Shown here in pieces: positions 15,738 through 22,170 of a stretch of DNA of 22,876 bases. The translations under genes were made by a program, and so were the position numbers. Numbering within the stretch: the first letter of the stretch is position 1; each line of letters starts with the position of its first letter. The stretch lies in NCBI GenBank assembly GCA_029862935.1, contig JAOTWK010000016.1, positions 1-22,876 of the forward strand. The letters run 5' to 3'. The notes under the pieces were generated by a model. The model saw only the letters and a list, made by a program, of their open reading frames with translations. It ran no database searches and had not been told where the DNA came from. This stretch comes from Gemmatimonadota bacterium (GTDB lineage Bacteria; Gemmatimonadota; Gemmatimonadetes; Gemmatimonadales; GWC2-71-9).

Positions 15738-16735
15738 TGTCGGACAGTGCATCCCTGTCACGGCGCGACCTGATTAGACGGGGTGCGATCGGGGCAGCGG
15801 GGCTCGGGGTGTTGAGCCAGGCAGTCCACGCGGCCGAACGCCTGTCGGGGGGACCGCACGATCCCATGCGGGCCGGTACCGTGGGGACGGTCAAGGGAGG
15901 GGCACTCGACCCACTCCGATTCCTAGAGCACTTCGATTACGGGCAAGTGAGTCAGCTGGCGTCCGGCCAGACACTGCGCGAATACGACATCACGGCGGTG
16001 GATCGGGAGATCGAAGTCGCACCGGGCGTCTTTTATCCCGCGTGGACGTACAACGGTCAGGTTCCGGGGCCCACGATTCGAACAACCGAAGGAGACCGTG
16101 TCCGCGTCCACTTCCGTAATGCCGGGACGCACGCTCACACGATCCATTTCCACGGGGTGCATCCGGCCAACATGGATGGCGTGTTCGAGCCCGTGCACCC
16201 TGGTGAAGAGTTCGTCTACGAATTCGACGCGAAGCCGGCAGGGCTGCACCTGTATCACTGTCACGCGATCCCGTTGAAGAAACACATCGCGAAGGGTCTC
16301 TACGGGGCGTTCATCGTGGATCCGGTCGAGGCCAGACCCCCGGCGCGTGAAATGGTGATGGTGTTGAACGGGTTCGACACCAATTTCGATGGTGAGAACG
16401 AGGTCTACGCCGCCAACACGATCGCCTTTGCGTATCAGAACCAGCCCATTCAGGTCGTGAAACACGAGTTGCAGCGCATCTACATGGTCAACTTGCTCGA
16501 ATTCGACCTCGTCAACTCGATGCACCTTCATGGGAACTTCTTCCATGTATATCGAACCGGTACATCACGCACACCGCATGAGTTCACGGACACGCTGATG
16601 ATGTGTCAGGGGGAACGCCACATCCTGGAGTTTGCCTACGAGGACGTGGGTCGCTTCATGTTTCATGCGCACCAATCGGAGTTCACCGAGCTCGGATGGA
16701 TGGGCATGTTTGAGGTCGTGGAGCCGTCAACGTGA
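15737..16735 (+). CDS. Tat-exported two-domain multicopper oxidase
   Basis: The 332-residue protein starts with a Tat signal (SRRDLIRRGAIGAAGLGVLS, cleavage near AHAAE) and has two cupredoxin domains. Domain 1 holds the type 1 copper ligands H134, C175 and H183, with Leu188 at the axial position that is Met in NirK. Trinuclear-cluster ligands occur as four HxH pairs: H137/H139, H174/H176, H263/H265 and H310/H312. Domain 2 has HAH where a second type 1 site would need HCH, so only domain 1 is blue. The layout resembles NirK, but the extra histidines indicate an oxygen-reducing laccase-type trimer, not a nitrite reductase. The axial Leu predicts a high redox potential. AGGAGGT lies 6 nt before the ATG at 15737. 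Sitting between a metal repressor and a ZIP permease, it probably oxidises Fe(II), Mn(II) or Cu(I) outside the membrane. Confidence 0.92.
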   Translation: MSDSASLSRRDLIRRGAIGAAGLGVLSQAVHAAERLSGGPHDPMRAGTVGTVKGGALDPLRFLEHFDYGQVSQLASGQTLREYDITAVDREIEVAPGVFYPAWTYNGQVPGPTIRTTEGDRVRVHFRNAGTHAHTIHFHGVHPANMDGVFEPVHPGEEFVYEFDAKPAGLHLYHCHAIPLKKHIAKGLYGAFIVDPVEARPPAREMVMVLNGFDTNFDGENEVYAANTIAFAYQNQPIQVVKHELQRIYMVNLLEFDLVNSMHLHGNFFHVYRTGTSRTPHEFTDTLMMCQGERHILEFAYEDVGRFMFHAHQSEFTELGWMGMFEVVEPST

Positions 16736-17898
16736 CCTCCATGCGCGTCAAAGGATGGCTGTGGGCGTTGCTGCCGCTGCTCCTGCTGGCGGTTGTGTCG
16801 GTGGTCGTTGGCCGAATGGGTTTGGCGGAGTTCCTGCGACGCGGCGCGCCGCCTGTTGAAGAACTGACCTTCGATCGCGTGACGCTCGAGCCTGGAGCGA
16901 TGACGATCGAGGTGGTCAACGGCGGCCCCGATCCGGTGACGATAGCGCAGGTGATGGTTGATGATGCGTTTTGGGACTTCACCATCACTCCGGCTGCCAC
17001 CGTGCCGCGGCTCGGGCGGGTCTCGATCGAGCTCGAATACCCGTGGGTCGAGAACGAACCGCACGAAATCACGCTGCTCACGTCCACAGGCCTCACGTTC
17101 TCGCATGAGATCGCCGTTGCGACGGAAACGCCCACCATCGGCCCGCAGTTCTTCGCGATCTTCACTCTCATTGGGCTCTACGTTGGTGTCATCCCGATTG
17201 CGATCGGGTTGTTGTGGTACCCTGCGTTGCGGCGTCTCGAGCAGCGGTGGATCGACTTCGTGCTGGCGCTCACGATCGGGTTGCTGGTGTTCTTGGGTGC
17301 TGATGCGCTGATTGAAGCGGCGAAAACGGGAACGCAAGTCGCGGGCGCGTTTCAGGGCAGCCTGCTCGTCGTGATTGGGGCGCTCGGCGCATTACTGTTC
17401 CTGCAGGTTGTGTCTCGATCGAAGGTTGACCGCACCGAAGCCCAAGGTCGGCACGCAGTGGCGGTACTGATTGCCGTCGGGATCGGGTTGCACAATCTGG
17501 GCGAGGGGTTGGCGATCGGAGCGGCGTACGCGCTCGGTGAGGCGGCGCTTGGGACGTTTCTCATCATCGGGTTCATGTTGCATAATACGACCGAGGGGTT
17601 GGGCATCGTCGCCCCGATTGCGCGCGACCGGCCGAAGCTCTCGACCCTGGCGTCCCTCGGGCTCGTTGCCGGCGTACCCACCATCGTCGGTGCGTGGATC
17701 GGCGGTTTGGCGTATTCACCGCTCTACGCGACGCTCTTCCTTTCCATGGGCGCCGGTGCCATCGCCCAGGTCGTGGTCGCGTTGTACCGCACCCTCTCAC
17801 GATCGACCGGCAGAATGGAATGGAACCCACTCACGGCGAGTGGAGTCCTCGTGGGGCTGCTCGTGATGTACGGAACGGGTTTGCTCGTGGGAGGGTGA
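16732..17898 (+). CDS. ZIP metal transporter with N-terminal extracytoplasmic domain
   Basis: The 388-residue protein has an N-terminal membrane helix (9-28), an extracytoplasmic beta-rich domain (40-130, Ig- or cupredoxin-like by strand pattern), then eight helices of a ZIP permease (139-388). Metal-site motifs are H254-N-L-G-E258 in TM4 and H284-N-T-T-E288 in TM5, the ZIP HNxxEG pair; the Pro usual in HNxPEG is Gly or Thr here. D191 in TM2 is another potential ligand. The extra helix fits the known outward N-terminus of ZIP proteins. The GTG at 16732 overlaps the oxidase stop (GTGA), with GGAG 8 nt upstream; an ATG at 16741 is an alternative. ZIP proteins import divalent iron, zinc or manganese. 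The context suggests uptake linked to the oxidase. Confidence 0.9.
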   Translation: MTSMRVKGWLWALLPLLLLAVVSVVVGRMGLAEFLRRGAPPVEELTFDRVTLEPGAMTIEVVNGGPDPVTIAQVMVDDAFWDFTITPAATVPRLGRVSIELEYPWVENEPHEITLLTSTGLTFSHEIAVATETPTIGPQFFAIFTLIGLYVGVIPIAIGLLWYPALRRLEQRWIDFVLALTIGLLVFLGADALIEAAKTGTQVAGAFQGSLLVVIGALGALLFLQVVSRSKVDRTEAQGRHAVAVLIAVGIGLHNLGEGLAIGAAYALGEAALGTFLIIGFMLHNTTEGLGIVAPIARDRPKLSTLASLGLVAGVPTIVGAWIGGLAYSPLYATLFLSMGAGAIAQVVVALYRTLSRSTGRMEWNPLTASGVLVGLLVMYGTGLLVGG

Positions 17899-17900
17899 TG

Positions 17901-17928
17901 GCTGAGAGCTGAAAGCTGACGGCTGAAT
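17901..17928. repeat. Four tandem 7-bp repeats (GCTGAnn)
   Basis: GCTGAGA, GCTGAAA, GCTGACG and GCTGAAT follow one another without gaps. The array begins 3 bp after the ZIP stop codon and ends 5 bp before the stop of the convergent dehydrogenase gene. Confidence 0.85.
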
Positions 17929-17932
17929 CCCC

Positions 17933-18883
17933 TTACTGCCCGCGCGCCCGCTCCAGCCCGCGCAGGATCTCCGCGAGCCGTCGGTCACGCACAGGGCGAA
18001 TGGCCTCCACCTTCTCGTCGTACGCTTTCTCGATGAGCCCGATGAGTCTTCTGCGTTTGGCCGGCTCTAGCTTGGTCCAGGTGGGGAGATCCTCCCACAC
18101 CATCTCGAAGGTCTTGAGCAGGTGCTGGAGAAACCCTCTGACACCTTGGTCTCGTGTTGCCAGGTGATACGTGAGATGTGGGCCGGCTGCGGCCCAACCG
18201 AGCGCTGGTCCGAGTGAGACAACTCGATCCAGGTCCTCCACGTCGATCACCCCCTCCACGACCAAGTCGATCGCCTCGCGCCATACTGCAGCCGCGATTC
18301 GATTGGCCGCATTGCCGGGAATGGCCTTCTTGATCTCGACGGGAAATCTGCCGAGCGCGCGGAGCCAGCCCTTCACCACCTCCACGAGCGCGTGATCCGC
18401 GACCGATCCTGGGACGACCTCTACGAGCGGTATGAGCTCAGGCGGGTTGAGCGGGTGGGCAACGAGACAGCGATCCTGACGAGCACAACGAGCCGCAATG
18501 TCGACGATCTTCAAACCGCTGGTCGAGCTGGTGACGGCCCGTGCCTTCCCGGCGACCGACTCGATGGCCTCGAACATCCGTTGCTTGGTGCGCAGGTCCT
18601 CCGGTCCTGCTTCGATGACCCATTGGGCCGCGCGGCATGCCTCCAAGAGGCTGCGGCCCACAAACAGTTCCTGAAGGCCGGTATCGAGGTCAGGCTGCCT
18701 GGCCCTCTCCATGTCGACCAAAGCCTTGGCCCGGGTCGTGATCTCTTCGGCCGCGCCGCCCAGGGCTCTGGCATCGGAATCGAAGAGAGCCACCGGCCAT
18801 CCTGCCGCGACGCACATTGCCGCCCAGCCGCGGCCGACGTCGCCGGTCCCGATCACCGCAACCCGAACCTGTCCGCTCGCCAT
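17933..18883 (-). CDS. 3-hydroxyacyl-CoA dehydrogenase family, L-gulonate 3-dehydrogenase-like
   Basis: The 316-residue NAD-dependent enzyme has a Rossmann motif GTGDVGRGWA (12-21), the catalytic region SSTSGLK near 119-125, catalytic H143 in VAHPLNPPELIPLVEVVPG, and the C-terminal dimer domain with GNAANRIAAAVWREAI and LGWAAAGPHLTYHL. The HPxNPP-x2-IPLVE signature and the length match lambda-crystallin/L-gulonate 3-dehydrogenase and bacterial carnitine 3-dehydrogenase relatives better than the fatty-acid FadB type. The substrate is therefore a small 3-hydroxy acid rather than, or as well as, an acyl-CoA. GGAG 5 nt before the ATG at 18883 supports the start. The nucleoside hydrolase lies 80 bp upstream on the same strand. 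Confidence 0.88.
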   Translation of the reverse strand: MASGQVRVAVIGTGDVGRGWAAMCVAAGWPVALFDSDARALGGAAEEITTRAKALVDMERARQPDLDTGLQELFVGRSLLEACRAAQWVIEAGPEDLRTKQRMFEAIESVAGKARAVTSSTSGLKIVDIAARCARQDRCLVAHPLNPPELIPLVEVVPGSVADHALVEVVKGWLRALGRFPVEIKKAIPGNAANRIAAAVWREAIDLVVEGVIDVEDLDRVVSLGPALGWAAAGPHLTYHLATRDQGVRGFLQHLLKTFEMVWEDLPTWTKLEPAKRRRLIGLIEKAYDEKVEAIRPVRDRRLAEILRGLERARGQ

Positions 18884-18963
18884 GAAGACTCCTAGGGCCT
18901 GATCTGTTGGTATCTCACGTCGATCACCGAAAGTACACGCGAACGAACCATCTTGCTCGACAT

Positions 18964-19884
18964 TCAGTCGATCGAGCCGACCACACGGTCCAGCAACTCC
19001 CGCATGCGGGTCGTGTCGACCGACATTCCGACTTGAGTGGTGGCGCCGGCATCGTCGTCTCGTGTGCGGCCGCGCTGCTCGCCGTCACCGAGGTCGACGG
19101 TCAAGTGTCGTTCCGACACGGTGAGCAATCCCGGAGCGATCAATTCACCGATCGGAAGCACGTCGTTCACGACACAGCCGTTCAGTCGCTCCTGACTGCG
19201 ATGGAACTCGACGTAGAAGCGGAGGGCCTGTCCCAGCCAAGCGGCTAGTGGGTCGGCACTCGCCGCAATCGCTGAGACCTCGCCAGCCGTAAAGCTCATG
19301 CGTCTCGTCACGTCCAGTCCCACCATCAGCGTACCCAGGCCGGCTTGCAGCACCACCTGCGCTGCCTCGGGATCGCACCAGGCGTTGAAGTCTGCAAATC
19401 GATTCGTGTTGCCGCGCTCTCTGATGTTGCCGAACATGCCGATGTGCCGGGTGACGGCCTGCCGCACCAGTGCGCGATCGCGCTGCAGCGCGACGGCCAA
19501 GTTCGTGAGCGGCCCCAGCGTCACCAGGGTCACGGGACGCTCCAAGGCCGCAAATAGGTCGCACAGCACGGTTGGATTGGGGGCTGTCGGGGTTTCCGGC
19601 ATGACTGCGGCATACCCCACACCCGACGGACCGTGAGTTTCGGGCGCGGTCACCAACGCGCGTGCCAGCGGCTGGGCGCTGCCGGGACGAACAGTGATGT
19701 GCGCCCGGTCGACGAGCTCGAGAAGTGCGTGGGCGTTTCGGGTCGTCCGATCGAGCGTCGCGTTGCCGTACGAAGTGCTCAGGGCGACGATCTCGAGCTC
19801 CGGCGAGCGGACGGCAAGCGCGAGCGCCACGACATCGTCAATGCCCGGATCGGTATCGATAATCACTGGGATCGGCGAGGGCAT
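18964..19884 (-). CDS. Inosine-uridine preferring nucleoside hydrolase family protein
   Basis: The 306-residue enzyme has the N-terminal calcium-binding motif D10-T-D12-P-G-I-D16-D17, a TLGPLTNLA loop, FNAWCDPEAA and a C-terminal D241 in NDVLPIGEL. These match the IU-nucleoside hydrolase fold, which splits the N-glycosidic bond of ribonucleosides for purine or pyrimidine salvage. The residue before D241 is Asn, where IU-type enzymes have His241 as the leaving-group acid, so base preference or activity may differ. The ATG at 19884 has no Shine-Dalgarno; TACTCT lies 6 nt upstream, suggesting a leaderless transcript. It is divergent from the SnoaL-like gene across a large inverted repeat. Confidence 0.9.
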   Translation of the reverse strand: MPSPIPVIIDTDPGIDDVVALALAVRSPELEIVALSTSYGNATLDRTTRNAHALLELVDRAHITVRPGSAQPLARALVTAPETHGPSGVGYAAVMPETPTAPNPTVLCDLFAALERPVTLVTLGPLTNLAVALQRDRALVRQAVTRHIGMFGNIRERGNTNRFADFNAWCDPEAAQVVLQAGLGTLMVGLDVTRRMSFTAGEVSAIAASADPLAAWLGQALRFYVEFHRSQERLNGCVVNDVLPIGELIAPGLLTVSERHLTVDLGDGEQRGRTRDDDAGATTQVGMSVDTTRMRELLDRVVGSID

Positions 19885-19890
19885 GGGTGA

Positions 19891-19896
19891 AGAGTA
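19891..19896 (-). promoter_or_regulatory. -10-like hexamer of the nucleoside hydrolase gene
   Basis: Read leftward the hexamer is TACTCT (TAnnnT) and ends 6 nt before the ATG at 19884. The arm of the G-rich inverted repeat begins 2 bp upstream of it, in the place of the promoter spacer. Confidence 0.35.
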
Positions 19897-19897
19897 G

Positions 19898-19982
19898 AGG
19901 AGAGGGGGCAGGAGGGGCAGAGGGGGCAGGAGGGAGACGTAACGCCGCTGCTGCCCCCTCTGCTCCTCCTGCCCCCTCTCCT
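19898..19982. repeat. G-rich inverted repeat with 32-bp arms
   Basis: The left arm (19898-19929) and right arm (19951-19982) are reverse complements with 31 of 32 matches, separated by 21 nt. Each arm is made of 9-nt units such as GAGGGGGCA and GGAGGGGCA. Four G tracts in the left arm could form a G-quadruplex on the plus strand, and the right arm offers the same on the minus strand. It fills most of the 156-bp divergent gap between the nucleoside hydrolase and SnoaL-like genes. Confidence 0.9.
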
Positions 19983-20040
19983 AGCCATCCTCCCCCTTCC
20001 GCTCTAACCTTCCATCGGACACACCATTGGTGACTCGAAG

Positions 20041-20439
20041 TTGACTACAAGCCCAGACGGCACGACTCAGTCACGTGACCGGTACGCGGCGCTTATTGGG
20101 CAGTTTGGCACTGGGTGGGAGAAGCTGAGCGCGAGGCTCATGGCTCAAGTCTTCACCGACGACGCCGAATTGGTCCCTGACGCATTCGGTGTACCCATTC
20201 GAGGTCGCGACGCCATCGAGGAGTATTGGAACGACATTCCATATGAGCAGTCGGATGTGTCGTTTCGGTTCGGCGAGATTCACGTTGCGGGACCGTGGTT
20301 CGCGGTTGAATTCAAGTGCACGTTCCGGCGCCGCCGTACCGGCGAACTGATCGATGTTCGAGGTTCTATGTTCTGTGAGACCCAAAGAGAATTGCTGTCG
20401 GAAATGCGCATGTACTGGGACCGAAGGGTGGGTCGGTGA
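20041..20439 (+). CDS. SnoaL-like / NTF2-fold protein
   Basis: The 132-residue protein has the cone-shaped NTF2 pattern: an N-terminal helix (DRYAALIGQFGTGWEKLSARLMAQVFTDDAEL), the 'VPIRGRDAIEEYW' turn, then antiparallel strands ending in RMYWDRR. Such proteins act as small-molecule isomerases or hydrolases, or as binding subunits; no catalytic residue can be assigned. No ATG is in frame near the N-terminus, so the TTG at 20041 is used; an upstream TAA at 20005 limits the extension. Its TGA overlaps the ATG of the DUF72 gene by one base, so the two are cotranslated. Confidence 0.75.
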   Translation: MTTSPDGTTQSRDRYAALIGQFGTGWEKLSARLMAQVFTDDAELVPDAFGVPIRGRDAIEEYWNDIPYEQSDVSFRFGEIHVAGPWFAVEFKCTFRRRRTGELIDVRGSMFCETQRELLSEMRMYWDRRVGR

Positions 20440-21263
20440 TGGCGTCGAAGGCCGAAGTGTTTCTCGGCACACAGGGCTGGAACTATGAAGACTGGACCGA
20501 CGTGTTCTACCCGCACGGCACAAAGTCGGCAGCTCGACTCGAGACGTATGGCCGGGCGTTTCGGACCGTTGAGGTGGATTCGACAGCATACGCGATTCCC
20601 GCCGACCCGCTCGTGCGGCAATGGCACACGCGGTCTCCTGCCGAATTCGTGTTCGCTCTCAAAGTACCGCAGGCCGTCACGCACGAGCGTCGCCTCAAGG
20701 ACACGTCCAAGCTGCTCCGGCGATTTCTCGATCGCGTGGCCAAGCTGGAAGACAAACTCGGGCCGCTTCTCGTTCAGCTGAGTCCGGGATTCCGCCCGAG
20801 CGAGGCCAACCGGGTGGCACTGCGCGAGTTCTTGGGAGAGATATCGAGTGACTTCCGCTGGGCGGTTGAATTCCGTCATCCCGGATGGTTGACCCCTGCC
20901 ACAATGGAGTTGCTCAGGTCGAGAGACGTGGCTCTGGTATTGGCGGAGGGTCGCTGGATTCGACGAGAGATGATGACCGAGTTGGCCATCGAGCCGACGG
21001 CCGAATTCGCGTACCTGCGGTGGCTGGGGCAGGACCGGCGTCTCACGGACTTTTCACAGACACAGCTCGACCGCGAGGACGATCTCAAGTTCTGGTCGGA
21101 AACCATCGCGACCCTCGAGACCCGTGTGTCGCAGGTATTTGGGTATTTCAACAACTACTACCAGGGACACGCGCCTGATAGTGTCCGTGCAATGCAGCGG
21201 CTGCTGGGGCAAGATGTCGTCGAGCCGGCAGAACTTCGGGTGCAAGGGGAGTTGTTTGCGTGA
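20439..21263 (+). CDS. DUF72 (YecE-like) family protein
   Basis: The 274-residue protein begins with GTQGWNYEDWTDVFYP, the family hallmark, and continues with VEVDSTAYAIP, FALKVPQAVTHERRL, LVQLSPGFRP, WAVEFRHPGW and a C-terminal VFGYFNNYYQGHAPDSV. DUF72 proteins adopt a TIM-barrel fold and are widespread, but their function is unknown. Glu, Arg, His and Asn residues on the strand ends (EVD, EFRH, NNYYQGHA) look like an active site. The ATG at 20439 overlaps the previous stop (TGATG); a GTG at 20436 is in frame. Its own stop overlaps the tupA GTG. Confidence 0.93.
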   Translation: MASKAEVFLGTQGWNYEDWTDVFYPHGTKSAARLETYGRAFRTVEVDSTAYAIPADPLVRQWHTRSPAEFVFALKVPQAVTHERRLKDTSKLLRRFLDRVAKLEDKLGPLLVQLSPGFRPSEANRVALREFLGEISSDFRWAVEFRHPGWLTPATMELLRSRDVALVLAEGRWIRREMMTELAIEPTAEFAYLRWLGQDRRLTDFSQTQLDREDDLKFWSETIATLETRVSQVFGYFNNYYQGHAPDSVRAMQRLLGQDVVEPAELRVQGELFA

Positions 21264-22132
21264 GGGGGGGCAGAAAGGGCAGAAGGGGCAAAGGGGGCAG
21301 GAGGGGCAGTGGAGTGTTGGGCACGATCGTCTGGGCTGTCTTGGCTTCCCAGGCCGCGCAGGCCCAAGAGCCCGCCGATGCCGAGATCGTTCTGGCGACG
21401 ACGACGTCAGTGAGGGATGCAGGGTTACTCGAGCACGTTCTCCCACTATTCGAGTCCGCGACGGGCTATCGAGTCAAGGTCATTGCCGTAGGGAGTGGGC
21501 AGGCGCTGGCGCTGGGGCGGAAAGGTGAGGCGGACATTCTAATTGTCCACGATCCCGCTGCCGAGCGCACGTTCATGACGGGCGGTTTCGGGGTGGAGCG
21601 CGTGCCGCTCATGTCCAACGAGTTTGTGGTCGTCGGGCCAGGGCGCGACGATGCGCGGATTAGAGGCCTGTCGGCGGTCGAGGCGTTCCGAACGATCGCG
21701 TTGACGGGGTCGCGCTTCGTGTCCCGGGCGGATCGTTCGGGCACCCATACGAAGGAAGCCCTGATCTGGTCGCTTGCCGGTATCGCGCCGAATGGCGCGT
21801 GGTATCTGGAATCCGGACAAGGCATGAGCGCCACGCTTCAAATTGCCAACGAGCTCGCGGCGTACGTCCTCACCGACATCGCTACGCTGTTTACGCACAA
21901 GTCTCCTCTCAGCCTCGAGATTCTGGTGCAAAGAGATTCATTGCTCGACAATCCTTATCATGTCCTCGTGCCGAGTCGGGAGCGGTTTCCCTGGCTCAAC
22001 GTGCAAGGTGCGACGCGGCTGCGTACGTACCTCCAATCCGCGTCGGTGCAGCAGGCCATTGCGGCGTACCGGCGTCAGGCGTCTGGCAGATCCCTGTTCA
22101 TGCCCGCGGTGCCTGCCGAGCGGCAGATGTAG
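21260..22132 (+). CDS. tupA: Tungstate ABC transporter substrate-binding protein (TupA-like)
   Basis: The 290-residue protein shows the TupA/PBP2 signature: LATTTSVRDAGLLEHVLPLF (TTTS at 47-50), VGSGQALALGRKGEADI, a HDPAAE loop, SRADRSGTHTKE and YVLTDIATL. TupA binds tungstate (or molybdate) in the periplasm for the TupBC permease and ATPase. No permease or ATPase gene follows in the window. The GTG at 21260 overlaps the DUF72 stop and gives an Arg/Lys/Gly-rich n-region, a hydrophobic core and a cleavage site AQA|QEP at 35. The basic n-region is encoded entirely by a 9-nt repeat. A GTG at 21314, with AGGAGG 9 nt upstream inside the repeat, is a second candidate, but it would leave a signal without positive charge. 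Confidence 0.9.
   Translation: MRGGRKGRRGKGGRRGSGVLGTIVWAVLASQAAQAQEPADAEIVLATTTSVRDAGLLEHVLPLFESATGYRVKVIAVGSGQALALGRKGEADILIVHDPAAERTFMTGGFGVERVPLMSNEFVVVGPGRDDARIRGLSAVEAFRTIALTGSRFVSRADRSGTHTKEALIWSLAGIAPNGAWYLESGQGMSATLQIANELAAYVLTDIATLFTHKSPLSLEILVQRDSLLDNPYHVLVPSRERFPWLNVQGATRLRTYLQSASVQQAIAAYRRQASGRSLFMPAVPAERQM
21266..21310 (+). repeat. Five 9-nt G-rich repeats inside the tupA frame
   Basis: Five consecutive 9-mers of the form nnGGGCAnn encode the tripeptides GGR, KGR, RGK, GGR and RGS without breaking the frame. An 18-nt stretch (21292-21309) is identical to 19903-19920 in the intergenic inverted repeat. Confidence 0.85.
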
Positions 22133-22133
22133 G

Positions 22134-22151
22134 CGAGCGGGTTACCGCTCG
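22134..22151 (+). terminator. Hairpin after tupA
   Basis: CGAGCGG-GTTA-CCGCTCG is a perfect 7-bp stem with a 4-nt loop starting 2 bp after the tupA stop, followed by C5 and then TATTTT. It could be a weak intrinsic terminator that separates tupA from the nitrilase gene. Confidence 0.5.
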
Positions 22152-22157
22152 ACCCCC

Positions 22158-22163
22158 TATTTT
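22158..22163 (+). promoter_or_regulatory. -10-like hexamer of the nitrilase gene
   Basis: TATTTT ends 7 nt before the ATG at 22171, the same spacing as TATATT before the beta-lactamase-like gene. There is no ribosome binding site, so a leaderless transcript is likely. No -35 was recognised. Confidence 0.4.
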
Positions 22164-22170
22164 CCTCGTC

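Noticed and set aside
15923..16546. Minus-strand open frame of 207 codons
   Set aside because: It is antisense to the multicopper oxidase; its many His and Val residues come from reading the copper-motif region backwards.
15737..16735. Copper nitrite reductase (NirK)
   Set aside because: The type 1 site spacing is similar, but His137 replaces the catalytic Asp98 and four HxH pairs form a trinuclear cluster, which NirK lacks.
17933..18883. FadB-type fatty acid 3-hydroxyacyl-CoA dehydrogenase
   Set aside because: The HPLNPPELIPLVE signature and the length fit the lambda-crystallin/L-gulonate dehydrogenase branch better.
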